Positions 34,701 through 44,144 are shown, numbered from the stretch's first letter. The stretch is DNA of 64,000 nucleotides from Streptomyces liliiviolaceus (GCF_018070025.1 NZ_JAGPYQ010000001.1:3968001-4032000), one strand, 5' to 3'. Notes: generated from the sequence alone by a model not told the origin. Numbers and translations: made by a program.

Positions 34701-36124
34701 CGCTGGCCACCCAACGGAAAGCCGACCGGGTGTGGCGGTCGCGACTTACCACACCACGGGAGACCCCGGGCAAGGTTCGGTTGCTCAGGGCTGAGGCCTT
34801 CACCACGGACGCCACTGGCCAGTTCCTGACCCAGGAAGGGGTGCACGACTCCATGCGTGCGGGGAAACCCGATGTGCAGCTCAGCGTGATCCACGACCTG
34901 GTGACCGGGCGGCGCTACTCGGCTCTGCTGCCTGCTCCTGCGATTGATTCCTCCGCCGTGGTGCGCAGGGGATCGGCGGCGCCTGCCCTTTACTTCGCGC
35001 TCGGCCAGGATCTGCTGGAGTTCCGCACGCATGCCACGCGGTATCCCCTCGGGAGCGCGGATTCCACCGACGCCATGGACTACGCACCCGACAACCGGGC
35101 GATCGTCGCGCTCCTGACGGCGCCCGTCGACTCCGACGGTACTTCGATGGGTCCCCCTTACATCGCCATCAGCGATGCCGACGGACTGCGCCGCAAGCCG
35201 TTGTCCGCGGAGCTCACCGCGGACGACATCACGGTCAGCGCGGACGGAGACAGGCTGGTCGACTGGTACGAGGACGGATGGGAGTTACGGAGTACCGACG
35301 ACCTCGTGGTGACGGAGAAGCAGAAGTCGCCGACACGGAACGGCACGGTCGTCGCCGACCGTTCGCTCGGTGTCACGGCCGTGACGCGCCACGGTCGAGA
35401 CGACTTCCTGCTGCTCGACCGGAGCGGAGTGTCCCTGCTCGACGGGACGAGCGGCGAGCGCAGCCTCCTGCGGGAGCTGGACTGCGCGTGGAAGTCGGCG
35501 ATGAACCGGCACGCGTGCGTCGCGGCCCTCGGGAGGCCGGGCCATCCTCGGGAGCTGTTCGTGCTCCGTGCCGACGGCAGTGCGGAGCTGTGGCGGGTGC
35601 GGCAGGGGCATGCCGAGAAGACGGAGACCTCCGCGCGAATCGGCCCGCTCCTCGTCGACGACCCGGACTACGCACCGACCCATGCTGTGGTCCGCTCAGA
35701 CGGAGCCGCCTTGGCGGTGACCACGCGGGACGGCGTGTTCGTCTGGAGGCCCGGCCACGGGAAGCCCGCTCTTCTCTCCGCGGGCTCCACGCTGGTCGGG
35801 CCGTACGACGAGAGCGGTCTGCTGGTGCTGTCCCCGGCCGGAGACAACCCCGAAGAGGTGTGGGACGACGGCAGCGCCTCGAAGGTGGCCTCCCTGCCTG
35901 TCTCCTACCAGGTCGGTGCCTGGCTCTTCACCGGCCGCCTGCTGTCCGGAGCGACCGAGATGGGCCTCCTCTCCTACGACCTCCGCCGCCTCAAGGACAA
36001 CTCCACATCCCGCCTCTGCCAGCTCCTCGGCCCGAACCCCCCGGACATCCGCAAGTCCCTCCCGGACTCCTTCGACGTCCCCCCGGGCGCGGACATGCGA
36101 CCGCCCTGCCGAAACCGCGGCTGA
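31733..36124 (+). CDS. Trypsin-like protease / STAND NTPase (nSTAND1) / transmembrane / beta-propeller protein
   Basis: 1463 residues. Domains in order: trypsin-like serine protease (residues 1-225; triad His39 in CAHVVA, Asp91 in DIALLTLE, Ser187 in GFSGAP); STAND-type NTPase (about 235-660; Walker A GASGVGKSS at 273-281, Walker B VIVLDQFEE at 367-375); one transmembrane helix (about 682-701); then about 750 residues of degenerate beta-propeller repeats (for example DGAVRIWEVG, DGVFVWRPG). GTG start with GGGGAGGGG upstream. The propeller half has weaker codon bias and contains a TTA leucine codon (residue 1185). The architecture fits ligand-triggered STAND conflict/signalling proteins; the target is unknown. 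Stand-alone gene, divergent from the cob operon. Confidence 0.88.
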   Translation: MAHVDDGLTRGIARFRTEDGEVTGSGFLIAEGTLCTCAHVVARTLGTEETDPLPPEPSVTVDFPLLSPAASPPLRARVVHWRPVGEDGGGDIALLTLEGGHGGDGRDGRDGGDGGGCGVPVPGTAPVRFAGGAAVWDHPFRVLGFPRRTGDHGVWVQGRLRAPVGRGWTSMEAREAFHGPAIGQGFSGAPVWDTEQGGVVGMTVAADRGSGATTAYLIPAALLLGLDPSLRASPFRGLEPFREQDAPVFFARHADSERIAAAVRTTPFVPVVGASGVGKSSLVRAGVLPLLRASGYTVTDFVGQPDTYPVTALAAALNRQFPAAPGSRHGPAWEVPEDRATERTVLERAVLEGARILEQAGTAGHVIVLDQFEETVGTRPDEARALLDTLLPMTRATRPGGGSLRVLATLRSASMEELVAGGRAQELSGTVQMVGPLTPGQLDEIVRRPVDGIPGVEFEPGLAELVVADAGSEPGALPLVEFALAELWERQEHGRLTHAAYREIGGVEGALSRYADHQLAQVCKEPEGPDEATARRLFERLARPAKGREFTRVACGFEQLPAELRAAAQALARTRLLVIGRDSSGRETVALAHESLVRQWPTLRSWLDESRAFLLWHDRLGARLREWDAAGRQSELLLRGRELSAARPMAALRPGELSSEEVEFIRLSRLDRRRSVRRGRTGVALVACLALLAAGLSYVAWDLNRDQERDRRDSAAQKLVEQADALSDSPVDAALLALAAARTSDTAQTRAALMRHELPLSALESVHRLFPAGDVRSTATSADGHRMAVLHNGPRGIRVYVVSGLGGHDIRSTPLPGAPPLADAVTVSDDGTKVAAGGPDGAVRIWEVGEGERAVAEEPLAWTWSPDRTAARTATLDFSADGRRLLHFVGGPTETCDGLDTWIRLVEVDTKEVGGPGQAPPDGMLKPGECVYDTALRSDRADRLTLVAGRETEDGAEALYAVRTGDVSTGRVATEQSGLEDGTLVGGGRTLATQRKADRVWRSRLTTPRETPGKVRLLRAEAFTTDATGQFLTQEGVHDSMRAGKPDVQLSVIHDLVTGRRYSALLPAPAIDSSAVVRRGSAAPALYFALGQDLLEFRTHATRYPLGSADSTDAMDYAPDNRAIVALLTAPVDSDGTSMGPPYIAISDADGLRRKPLSAELTADDITVSADGDRLVDWYEDGWELRSTDDLVVTEKQKSPTRNGTVVADRSLGVTAVTRHGRDDFLLLDRSGVSLLDGTSGERSLLRELDCAWKSAMNRHACVAALGRPGHPRELFVLRADGSAELWRVRQGHAEKTETSARIGPLLVDDPDYAPTHAVVRSDGAALAVTTRDGVFVWRPGHGKPALLSAGSTLVGPYDESGLLVLSPAGDNPEEVWDDGSASKVASLPVSYQVGAWLFTGRLLSGATEMGLLSYDLRRLKDNSTSRLCQLLGPNPPDIRKSLPDSFDVPPGADMRPPCRNRG
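32037..32080 (+). repeat. 9-bp in-frame tandem repeat in protease domain
   Basis: Four units of GCRGGGAYG plus a partial one, coding a Gly/Asp/Arg loop (about residues 102-116) between the catalytic Asp and Ser of the protease. Copy number can vary without a frameshift. Confidence 0.8.
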
Positions 36125-36192
36125 CGCGGCCCCGACAGGGCGGAGGCGGACGGTGACACCGCGGGCGTACGGCCCGACGGCCGTACGGGGCG

Positions 36193-36414
36193 TCAGGCGA
36201 CGATCAGATAGATCCCGTACGCCACCGCCGCCGCACAAGCGGCGAAGCACGCGTACGCGCCGGTGACTGCGAGGGTCGCGGAGCCCCCCTGCGCCGCGGC
36301 CGTCTCGCGCTTGGTGAGGCCGACGATGCCGAGGGTGAAGAGGCCCACGAGGGCGACGGTGGCGATGAGGCTGACTCCGAACACGGAGCCGAGGGCTGCC
36401 CAGTCGATCTTCAT
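36193..36414 (-). CDS. Small membrane protein, unknown function
   Basis: 73 residues with two predicted transmembrane helices (about 7-33 and 47-71) separated by a short basic/Ala-Gly loop TKRETAAAQGG. It lies 12 nt downstream of the phosphate transporter gene on the same strand and is probably co-transcribed. I know similar small proteins next to pit genes in Streptomyces; a transporter accessory role is inferred only from position. Confidence 0.75.
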   Translation of the reverse strand: MKIDWAALGSVFGVSLIATVALVGLFTLGIVGLTKRETAAAQGGSATLAVTGAYACFAACAAAVAYGIYLIVA

Positions 36415-36426
36415 GCGGTTCGTTCC

Positions 36427-37662
<1,236 letters not shown>

Positions 37663-37709
37663 TTACCCAGGCTTCTGTTGGACGACAGTGGCACGGGGAA
37701 CGTAAGCAA

Positions 37710-37731
37710 CCTGGGTGAACGGAAGATGAAC
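37710..37731 (-). promoter_or_regulatory. PHO box (PhoP direct repeats) upstream of PiT transporter
   Basis: On the minus strand two adjacent 11-nt units, GTTCATCTTCC and GTTCACCCAGG, match the Streptomyces PhoP direct-repeat consensus (GTTCACC plus four). A weaker third unit TTGCTTACGTT follows. Confidence 0.85.
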
Positions 37732-37758
37732 TGAGTCGGGCGGTGGGGTGACCCAATC

Positions 37759-37802
37759 GAGGTGCCGCCATTCCGTTTGTGTCGAAGTGGCGGCGACACC
37801 TC
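37759..37802 (-). terminator. Imperfect hairpin downstream of GH25 lysozyme gene
   Basis: GAGGTGCCGCCA (37759-37770) pairs with TGGCGG-CGA-CACCTC (37788-37802), a 12-bp stem with a 3-nt bulge and 17-nt loop. Position after the lysozyme stop suggests a terminator; it could also be an operator for the PiT promoter. Confidence 0.5.
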
Positions 37803-37859
37803 TCGAAAGTTCTGGAAAGTCCTCGAACAGAAGCGGAATCTCGGGCTCCGCCGCCCGGC

Positions 37860-38603
37860 TCACCCCCTCGCGAAGGTCTTCAGCTGGGACAGCGAACCGT
37901 TGAAGAGATTCTGGTCACCCGGCAGGCCGCCCTTGTTGTCGTACTGCCAGAACGTCCAGAAGTTCCAGCCCGAGGGCAGCGACCCCGCGCTCGCGCTGTA
38001 GCGGGCCAGCCACAGCGGATGGTTCGAGGCGAAGGCGGCGCTGTTGCCCGTGCACGTCTTCCACCAGGTGTAGTTGGTGTAGATGACGGGCCGGCGGCCG
38101 GTCTGGCGCTTCACCTCGTTGCTGAAGGCCCTGATCCAGCCGACCATCCCGCTCTTGCTCAGCCCGTAGCACTTCTTCTTCTTGTCGTACGGGTTGTACT
38201 CGATGTCCAGCGCGGGCGGCAGCGTCCAGCCGTCCGCCCGCCAGGCGCCGCCGTTGCGCACGAAGTAGGCGGCCTGCCTGGTGCCCGACGACTTGTTCGG
38301 CAGTGCGAAGTGGTACGCGCCGCGGACGATGCCCGCGTTGCGTGAGCCGTCGTACTGCTGGGCGAAGTACGGGTTGCGGTACGTGTGCGACTCGGTGGCC
38401 TTCACGTAGACGAAGCGTGCGCCTTTGCTCTTCGCGCTCGACCAGTTCACGTTCTTCTGGTGCGAGGACACGTCGTGCCCCTTGGGCTTGCCGGCGGCCG
38501 AAGCCGGCACCTCGACGAGTGCGGTACCGCCGAGCGCCAGCGTCGCCATGGAGGCGGCGACGAGACGGGCGCGCTGACGGGACGGTGTGCGATCAGTGGC
38601 CAT
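37860..38603 (-). CDS. Secreted glycoside hydrolase family 25 (Chalaropsis-type) lysozyme
   Basis: 247-residue muramidase cutting peptidoglycan between MurNAc and GlcNAc. N-terminal signal peptide ends near ASAAGKPKG (about residue 37). GH25 catalytic carboxylates are in GHDVSSHQ and ALDIEYN. The C-terminal half carries the typical VIYTNYTWW and LWLARYS strands, and two cysteines may form a disulfide. ATG at 38603 with GGGGGGAA upstream. No separate cell-wall binding repeats. Likely extracellular, wall turnover or competition. Confidence 0.93.
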   Translation of the reverse strand: MATDRTPSRQRARLVAASMATLALGGTALVEVPASAAGKPKGHDVSSHQKNVNWSSAKSKGARFVYVKATESHTYRNPYFAQQYDGSRNAGIVRGAYHFALPNKSSGTRQAAYFVRNGGAWRADGWTLPPALDIEYNPYDKKKKCYGLSKSGMVGWIRAFSNEVKRQTGRRPVIYTNYTWWKTCTGNSAAFASNHPLWLARYSASAGSLPSGWNFWTFWQYDNKGGLPGDQNLFNGSLSQLKTFARG

Positions 38604-38807
38604 GTTTCCCCCCGGAATGGCGACATACGTGAAAAATCTCCCAGAGAGTACTGGAAGATCCCTCACGGTCCGTCGCGCGCCGGTCATTCGCTCCGGCGGT
38701 CGATTAATACCTGTTATTACCTTTCGGACGTTCGGGTTCCGCCCTACAGTGCCCTCGCCCGAACGGAGCACAGGCCGAGCGGGGGCGGCGGCTGGCAGGA
38801 TCACGGC

Positions 38808-39515
38808 ATGGCTGAGCGGCGGCGGGACCAGGGAGACGGACGAGACGCGGGGGAGACGGGCGCGTCCCGGCCCGGGGAGGCGCTGGAGCGGGCGTGGGGC
38901 GACCTCGTGGCCACGGCCCGCCGAACGGTGTCCGACGGCCTGGTCGTCGGCACCTCGGGCAACGTGTCCGTGCGCGTGGGCGACACCGTCCTGGTCACGC
39001 CGACCGGGGTGCCGTACGACCGGCTGACGCCCGAGGACGTCTGCGGGGTGACGCTGGACGGCCGGCGCGTGCTCGGTTCACTCGTTCCGACCAGCGAACT
39101 GCCCATGCATCTCGCCGTCTACCGCTCCACCCACGCGCGTGCCGTCGTCCACACCCACGCCGTGCACGCCACGGCCGTCTCCACCCTCGTCACCGAGCTG
39201 CCGCTCGTCCACTACATGTCCGCCGCCCTCGGCGGGCCCGTCCGCGTCGCGCCGTACGCCACCTACGGCACGGAGAAGTTGGCCGAGAACATGCTCGGGG
39301 CCCTGCGGGACCGCACCGCCTGCCTCCTGCAGAACCACGGCACCCTCGCCCACGGCGCCACCCTCGACCAGGCCTACGACCGCACCGCCCAGCTCGAATG
39401 GATGTGCCGCGTCTGGCTCACCGCGTCCTCCGTCCCGGGCCTCACCCCCACCCTGCTGACCGAGGACCAGGTGGCCCGGGCGGGCGAGCGTCTGAAGGGG
39501 TACGGCCAGCCCTGA
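38808..39515 (+). CDS. Class II aldolase/adducin family protein (fuculose-phosphate aldolase-like)
   Basis: 235-residue zinc aldolase. Zinc ligands are in VVHTHAVHATAV and LQNHGTLAHG, with GTSGNVSVRVGD as the phosphate-binding loop and the acid GLU in TSELPMHLAVY. The N-terminal 25 residues are charged and disordered. It would cleave a sugar-1-phosphate (fuculose, ribulose or methylthioribulose type); substrate is unresolved. It is divergent from the lysozyme gene; the 204-bp gap between them is locally AT-rich (ATTAATACCTGTTATTACC). Confidence 0.88.
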   Translation: MAERRRDQGDGRDAGETGASRPGEALERAWGDLVATARRTVSDGLVVGTSGNVSVRVGDTVLVTPTGVPYDRLTPEDVCGVTLDGRRVLGSLVPTSELPMHLAVYRSTHARAVVHTHAVHATAVSTLVTELPLVHYMSAALGGPVRVAPYATYGTEKLAENMLGALRDRTACLLQNHGTLAHGATLDQAYDRTAQLEWMCRVWLTASSVPGLTPTLLTEDQVARAGERLKGYGQP

Positions 39516-39597
39516 CGTGCCCCGCCCCGCCGATACGGGACTCACCCGTGTCGCCCGTCCACTGGCCGACAACGGGCTCGATCAGGAGACTGGACCC

Positions 39598-40734
39598 GTG
39601 CGCACCGTGAAGCCGACGACGGCAGCCCTGACCACCGCCCTCACCGTGGCCGTGGCCGGCGCGGCCGGTATCGCCGCCGGCCGCTTCGCCAGCGACGCCG
39701 CCCTGAAGGCGGCGCCGGGCCGCCCACTGCCCACCGAACCCCGGCTGACCGTGCACGCCACGGCCGCGGGCCAGATCGCCCTGACCCGCGCGCTGGCCTC
39801 CCGGCGCCCGGGCGTGTACGGCCTGACCGGCCACGACAGCCACGCCGTCGTCGGCCCGCTCCTGACCGGGGCCGCGCACACCGCCGACACGGTGGTACGC
39901 CGTCTGGAGCGCGTCACCCACGGCACGCTGGAACCCGGCGACAAGGTGCGGTTCACCCCCGGCGTGCACGTCGGCGACCCGGGCACCGCCCTCGGCCTGC
40001 CCTTCACCGACGTGGACGTCCCCGGCGAGCTGGGCACCCTGCCCGCCTGGTTCGTGCCCGCCGCCCGTGACACCTGGGTGATCACCGTGCACGGCCTCGG
40101 CGCCACCCGCGAACACCCCATGAACGTCATGGATTTCCTGCACCGCCAGCAGTTTCCCGTCCTCGGCCTCGCCTACCGCGGGGACGCCGGCGCACCGCGG
40201 CCCCCGGACGGCCTGAACCACCTCGGCGAGACCGAGTGGCGCGACCTCGACGCCGCCATCCGCTTCGCCGTGCGCTACGGCGCCGAACGGGTCGTCCTGC
40301 ACGGCTGGTCGACCGGCGCCACCATGGCGCTGCGCGCCGCCGAGCACTCCGCGCTGCGCGAGCGGATCTCCGGGCTCGTCCTGGACTCGCCGGTCCTCGA
40401 CTGGGAGGCCACCCTGCGCGCCCTCGCCACGGCCCGCCGCACCCCCGGCGCCCTGCTGCCGCTGGCCGTCCGCGCCGCCCAGGGCCGCACGGGCCTGGGC
40501 AGCGGCCGCGTCGAGAGCGCCGCCGACCCCGTACTGCTCAAGGTGCCCGCCCTCGTCCTGCACGGCCCCGACGACACCGTCGCCCCCTGGGGGCTCTCGC
40601 GCCGCCTCGCCGACCGCCGCCCCGACCTCGTCACCCTCCACACGGTCCACGACGCCCCGCACGGCGCCATGTGGAACGCCGACCCGGCCGGTTACGAAGA
40701 GGCCCTCCGCCGCTTCCTCACCCCCCTGATGTAG
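39598..40734 (+). CDS. Alpha/beta hydrolase with N-terminal membrane anchor
   Basis: 378 residues. A hydrophobic N-terminal segment (about residues 5-30, TTALTVAVAGAAGIAAG) suggests export or anchoring. The hydrolase core has oxyanion region TVHGLGATREHP, nucleophile elbow HGWSTGATMALRAAEHS, acid in LHGPDDTVAP and histidine in HDAPHGAMW. GTG at 39598 is chosen for AGGAG upstream. Substrate unknown; an esterase or peptidase acting at the membrane face. Confidence 0.87.
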   Translation: MRTVKPTTAALTTALTVAVAGAAGIAAGRFASDAALKAAPGRPLPTEPRLTVHATAAGQIALTRALASRRPGVYGLTGHDSHAVVGPLLTGAAHTADTVVRRLERVTHGTLEPGDKVRFTPGVHVGDPGTALGLPFTDVDVPGELGTLPAWFVPAARDTWVITVHGLGATREHPMNVMDFLHRQQFPVLGLAYRGDAGAPRPPDGLNHLGETEWRDLDAAIRFAVRYGAERVVLHGWSTGATMALRAAEHSALRERISGLVLDSPVLDWEATLRALATARRTPGALLPLAVRAAQGRTGLGSGRVESAADPVLLKVPALVLHGPDDTVAPWGLSRRLADRRPDLVTLHTVHDAPHGAMWNADPAGYEEALRRFLTPLM

Positions 40735-40891
40735 CCGCCCCCCGGCCCCGGCCGTGAAGCTTCCGTTTAACCGTCTACCAGTGGCCGAAATCCGCTCGCA
40801 CCCCCTGCCGGGACCGGTGCGGGGACCGCCTCTGTGGCCTCCTGTGGCATTCCGTTTGGGTTTTCGGACCGTCAACCGGAAGACTGCCCCC

Positions 40892-42337
40892 GTGACGTCC
40901 CGTATCCCGCGCGACTCCAGGCTCCGACTCGTCCGCCCGCGAACCCTGGCCGCCGCCCCCCGAGCGATGACCCAGAGGCCCGCCCGCCGACCGGCCCCCC
41001 GCCCACCGGAGGGCACACCGGCACCGGCGGAACTCGCCCGCATGGCGCGCGCCGTGCTCGCCGGCGCGGCCCGGGTCGCCCACTGGGCCGACGCCACCCT
41101 GGGCCCCGCCCCCGGCCCCCGCCGGGACCGCGACGGCACGGCCTCCGACAGCGGCTCCGCGCAGAACGGCGGTTCCGGAGGGAAAGGCACACTCTCCGAC
41201 GCGATCGCGCAACAAGCCGCCACCAGTCTGTCCCTGACCCCCGATCAAGTACGGGCCGACTGGGACATCGCACGGCTCGCCGGCCTGATCGAGGTGCACG
41301 GCGACACCGCGCGCCCCGGCTGGCGCCTGCGCGCCTGGAACCGCGACGACAGCGCCGTACTGCGCGGCTGGGTCGCCTTCTTCGACGCCTGGTCGATCGC
41401 CCACCCCGGCCCCGACGGACACGAGCCCTCCACCGTCGCCGAGGTCGTCTCCGCGATGCCCCAGGTCCTCTCCTTCCTCCAGCTGTCCGCCGGCCCCGTC
41501 CCCGTCCCGCAACTCCTCGACCTGCTGGAGCAGCGCGTCACGGAACTGCGCACGGAACGCTGCGAGATCCCCTACGGCCCGCAGCCCGAGCCCATGGAGA
41601 GCCCGGCCGAGGACATCCCGCTCGCCCCCTTTCTCGACTGGGCGCTGCACGCCCTCGCCGCCGTCGGCGCCCTCACCTGCGCCGACGGCCAGGCCACGCT
41701 CACCCCGCTCGGCAGCTGGGCCGTGTGGGTCAAGCTGGAGCAGATCTGCGTGGCCGCGCAGAGCCCCGCCGGGAACATCGAGCAGGGCGCCGAGGACATG
41801 CTCCGCGGCTGCGCCCAGCTCAGACCCAACGCGGCCCGCGCCGAGTACCGCGCCTGGCTCGCCGCCCGTCCCGTCGGCAGCGCCGTCACCGAACTCCTCG
41901 CCGCCGCCCGCGGTGAGGACGCCCTGTCGCGCGGGCTGGCCTTCGAGGCCCTGCGCGTGGTCGGCGCCCCCGCCGAGCCGGACGTCCGCGCGGTGGCGGA
42001 CGAGACCCCTCTGCGTCCGTACGCCCTGCTGTGGCTCGCCGAGCACGACGGACACGACCCCGAGGACGCCCACCTGGTGCTCACCCGCGAGGAGGCCACC
42101 TGGCTGTGGGTCGACACCGCCGCGGCCGTCGCCGACCACGGCGAGGCCCCGCTCCTCGTACGGCACCTGGAGTCCGCGGTGCAGCCGACGGTGCCGGCGC
42201 TCCTTGCCGAGGTGCGCGCCGTCGGGCATCCCCGCACCGTGCAGGTGCTGGTCGCGCTCGCGGCCGCGCACCCTGACCCCGCGCTGGCGAAGGCCGTGCG
42301 CCGTGCGGCCTTCCAGGTGCACACCGGGGAGCACTAG
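40892..42337 (+). CDS. Hypothetical protein, HEAT-like C-terminal region
   Basis: 481 residues not matching a named enzyme that I know. The N-terminus is Pro/Arg-rich and disordered to about residue 90. The middle contains LSDAIAQQAATSLSLTPDQV and a winged-helix-like DWDIARLAGLIEVHGDTARPG segment. The C-terminal 170 residues (ALSRGLAFEALRVVG, LLVRHLESAVQPTVPALLAE, VQVLVALAAAHPDPALAKAV) look like helical repeats. GTG at 40892 with GGAAGA upstream. No signal peptide. Cytoplasmic scaffold or regulator is a guess. Confidence 0.75.
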   Translation: MTSRIPRDSRLRLVRPRTLAAAPRAMTQRPARRPAPRPPEGTPAPAELARMARAVLAGAARVAHWADATLGPAPGPRRDRDGTASDSGSAQNGGSGGKGTLSDAIAQQAATSLSLTPDQVRADWDIARLAGLIEVHGDTARPGWRLRAWNRDDSAVLRGWVAFFDAWSIAHPGPDGHEPSTVAEVVSAMPQVLSFLQLSAGPVPVPQLLDLLEQRVTELRTERCEIPYGPQPEPMESPAEDIPLAPFLDWALHALAAVGALTCADGQATLTPLGSWAVWVKLEQICVAAQSPAGNIEQGAEDMLRGCAQLRPNAARAEYRAWLAARPVGSAVTELLAAARGEDALSRGLAFEALRVVGAPAEPDVRAVADETPLRPYALLWLAEHDGHDPEDAHLVLTREEATWLWVDTAAAVADHGEAPLLVRHLESAVQPTVPALLAEVRAVGHPRTVQVLVALAAAHPDPALAKAVRRAAFQVHTGEH

Positions 42338-42386
42338 GCGCCCCGCTGGGGGCGGTTAGTTGTCTGCGGGTGAGTGGGGGCCGGGC

Positions 42387-42405
42387 GCGCAGTTCCCCGC
42401 GCCCC
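42387..42405. repeat. Dispersed 19-bp repeat (reverse copy)
   Basis: Single copy GCGCAGTTCCCCGCGCCCC in the 96-bp gap between two convergent genes, followed by a CTGCAGGGCGCAGGGCGCC dyad. Confidence 0.85.
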
Positions 42406-42433
42406 TGCAGGGCGCAGGGCGCCGGGGGCCGGG

Positions 42434-42847
42434 TCAGACCCTGGTCTCCGGGGCGTACGTGCCGAAGCTCCAGATGTTGCCCTCGACGTCCCGGGCCATG
42501 TAGTCCCGTGAGCCGTAGTCCTGGTCCGTCGGGGGCATCAGGATCTCCGCCCCGTGGTCCACGGCCCGCTGGTGGTGAGCGTCCACGTCGTCCACGACGA
42601 CGTACACCCCGGTGGGGCCCGCGCTCTTCATGGCCTCGTCGAAGCGGCTGCCGGTGCCCTTGGAGCCCAGCATCACCGCGCCGTTGCCCTGCACCAGCTC
42701 GGCGTGCACCACCTTGCCCTCCTCGTCCTCGTACACCGAAGCCTCGGTGAAGCCGAAGGCCTCCGAGAGCTGCCTGATCGCGGACTTCGCGTCCGCGTAC
42801 AGCAGCGTCGGGTAGATGCTCGGGCGTCCGCTGTCCGTACCGGCCAT
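42434..42847 (-). CDS. VOC family (glyoxalase/bleomycin-resistance fold) protein
   Basis: 137-residue vicinal-oxygen-chelate protein with the PhnB-like pattern: YPTLLYADAKSAIRQLSEAF, VHAELVQGNGAVMLGS, DVDAHHQRAVDHGAEI and DPEG-like RDVEGNIWSFGTY. ATG at 42847 with AAGGAG upstream. No metal triad is fully clear, so it may be a non-enzymatic binding protein. Function unknown. Confidence 0.87.
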   Translation of the reverse strand: MAGTDSGRPSIYPTLLYADAKSAIRQLSEAFGFTEASVYEDEEGKVVHAELVQGNGAVMLGSKGTGSRFDEAMKSAGPTGVYVVVDDVDAHHQRAVDHGAEILMPPTDQDYGSRDYMARDVEGNIWSFGTYAPETRV

Positions 42848-42974
42848 GCCGATCACTCCTTCCGGTCCCCGCTGTCCTGCCCCACCGCTGGGACAGCACC
42901 TGAATGTGACCTGCCCCACAGTCTGGCACCCGGCACTGACAACGCCCCGCGAACGCTCGGCGAACGTCCGGGAA

Positions 42975-42990
42975 CGCTCCCCCCGGAGCG
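42975..42990 (-). terminator. Short hairpin after metallopeptidase gene
   Basis: CGCTCC-CCCC-GGAGCG, directly abutting the stop codon at 42992-42994. Short but GC-only stem; a plausible terminator for the minus-strand gene. Confidence 0.5.
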
Positions 42991-42991
42991 C

Positions 42992-43882
42992 TCAGCGGAA
43001 GGTGTCGCAGCGGCCCATGTCCCCGGTGCGGTAGCCCTGGCGGAACCACTGCTGCCGCTGAGCGGCCGACCCGTGCGTCCAGGACTCCGGTGTCACCCGG
43101 CCCTGGAACCGCTCCTGGATCCGGTCGTCGCCCACGGCCGCCGCCGCGTCCAGCCCGTCGCGGATGTCGGCCTCCGTGACGCTGGTGATCAGCGGCCGGC
43201 CCGTCGACTCGTCCTTCGTGGTCGTCGCGTGATGCGCCCACACCCCCGCGTAGCAGTCGGCCTGCAGCTCGACCCGTACCGCGTTGCTGTTCGCGCCGGT
43301 CCGCCCGTCCTGGGAGCGGCCCAGGGTCCCCATCAGGTCCTGCACATGGTGCCCGTACTCGTGCGCCACCACGTACGCCTGCGCGAACGGACCGCCGCTG
43401 GAGCCGAACTTGGTCCGCAGCTCGTCGAAGAAGCCCAGGTCCAGATAGACCTTCCGGTCACCCGGGCAGTAGAAGGGCCCGACCGCCGACGTCGCCGACC
43501 CGCAGGCCGTACCGACCCGGTCGCTGAAGAAGACGGTCGGCGACCGTGTGTACGTACCGCCGCGGCGCTCGAACTCCTGGGCCCAGAAGTCCTGCACGCT
43601 GTTGACCACCGCCACGATGCGGCAGTCGTCCTTGGCGTTCGCGTCCCGCCCGGTACGGCAGGTCTGCTGCACCTGGGCCAGGGACGAGGCGCTCGCCCCG
43701 GGTTCCTCGTCCCCGGAGGAGAGGCCCAGCTGGTCGGGCCCGACACCGAGGAAGAGAGCCAGCAGGAGGGCGATCAGACCGGCGACGCCACCGCCCACCG
43801 TGGCCTTCCCGCCGGGGATCCGACTGCCGCGCACATCCTGCACCTCCGAGGTGTCCAGGCCGGCGTCGTCGTCGAACTGCAT
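42992..43882 (-). CDS. Membrane-anchored neutral zinc metallopeptidase (YpfJ/KPN_02809 family)
   Basis: 296 residues. A short cytoplasmic N-terminus, one transmembrane helix (about residues 27-48) and an outward catalytic domain with the zinc motif [11 protein letters not shown] and a downstream [16 protein letters not shown] glutamate/histidine block. Cysteines ([22 protein letters not shown]) probably form disulfides. ATG at 43882 with a purine-rich GGAGGG/GGTGGAG upstream. Cell-envelope protein of unknown substrate, conserved in Actinobacteria. Confidence 0.92.
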   Translation of the reverse strand: MQFDDDAGLDTSEVQDVRGSRIPGGKATVGGGVAGLIALLLALFLGVGPDQLGLSSGDEEPGASASSLAQVQQTCRTGRDANAKDDCRIVAVVNSVQDFWAQEFERRGGTYTRSPTVFFSDRVGTACGSATSAVGPFYCPGDRKVYLDLGFFDELRTKFGSSGGPFAQAYVVAHEYGHHVQDLMGTLGRSQDGRTGANSNAVRVELQADCYAGVWAHHATTTKDESTGRPLITSVTEADIRDGLDAAAAVGDDRIQERFQGRVTPESWTHGSAAQRQQWFRQGYRTGDMGRCDTFR

Positions 43883-44050
43883 GGGCGCTCCACCCTCCGC
43901 GGATGTCGTCCCCCTGGCGCCATCCTCGCCCGCTCCCCGGAGCGCGGCGCCGGGCGGCGGGCCGAACGGGGGACGAACGGCCCGCCACGGGGCAACGAGC
44001 GTCACACCCCCGAACACCCGCACACAGAAAAAGTGGTTGCATCGCCCCGT

Positions 44051-44086
44051 TAGACTTGGCCCATGGCCATTCTCCTCGTGCATTAG
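44051..44086 (+). CDS. 7-codon leader peptide MAILLVH with its -10 box, upstream of ABC-F gene
   Basis: ATG at 44063 to TAG at 44084-44086 reads MAILLVH. TAGACT (44051-44056) is a good -10 element whose start site would fall on the A of the ATG, making the peptide leaderless. It is followed by GGCG-TGAA-CGCC and the ABC-F ribosome-binding site 50 nt on. Leaderless micro-ORFs ahead of antibiotic-response genes act in ribosome-stalling attenuation. The coordinates include the -10 box; the coding part is 44063-44086. Confidence 0.65.
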
Positions 44087-44144
44087 ACGGCGTGAACGCC
44101 CTCAGCCGCCCGCCCCGTCAACCACCCTGCCCAGGAGTCTGTCC

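Noticed and set aside
31733..36124. Ordinary WD40 signalling protein or a pseudogene
   Set aside because: Protease triad and both NTP-binding motifs are intact and the frame is open over 4.4 kb.
44037..44056. TTGCAT as -35 for the leader-peptide promoter
   Set aside because: Only 8 bp from the -10 TAGACT; spacing is far too short.
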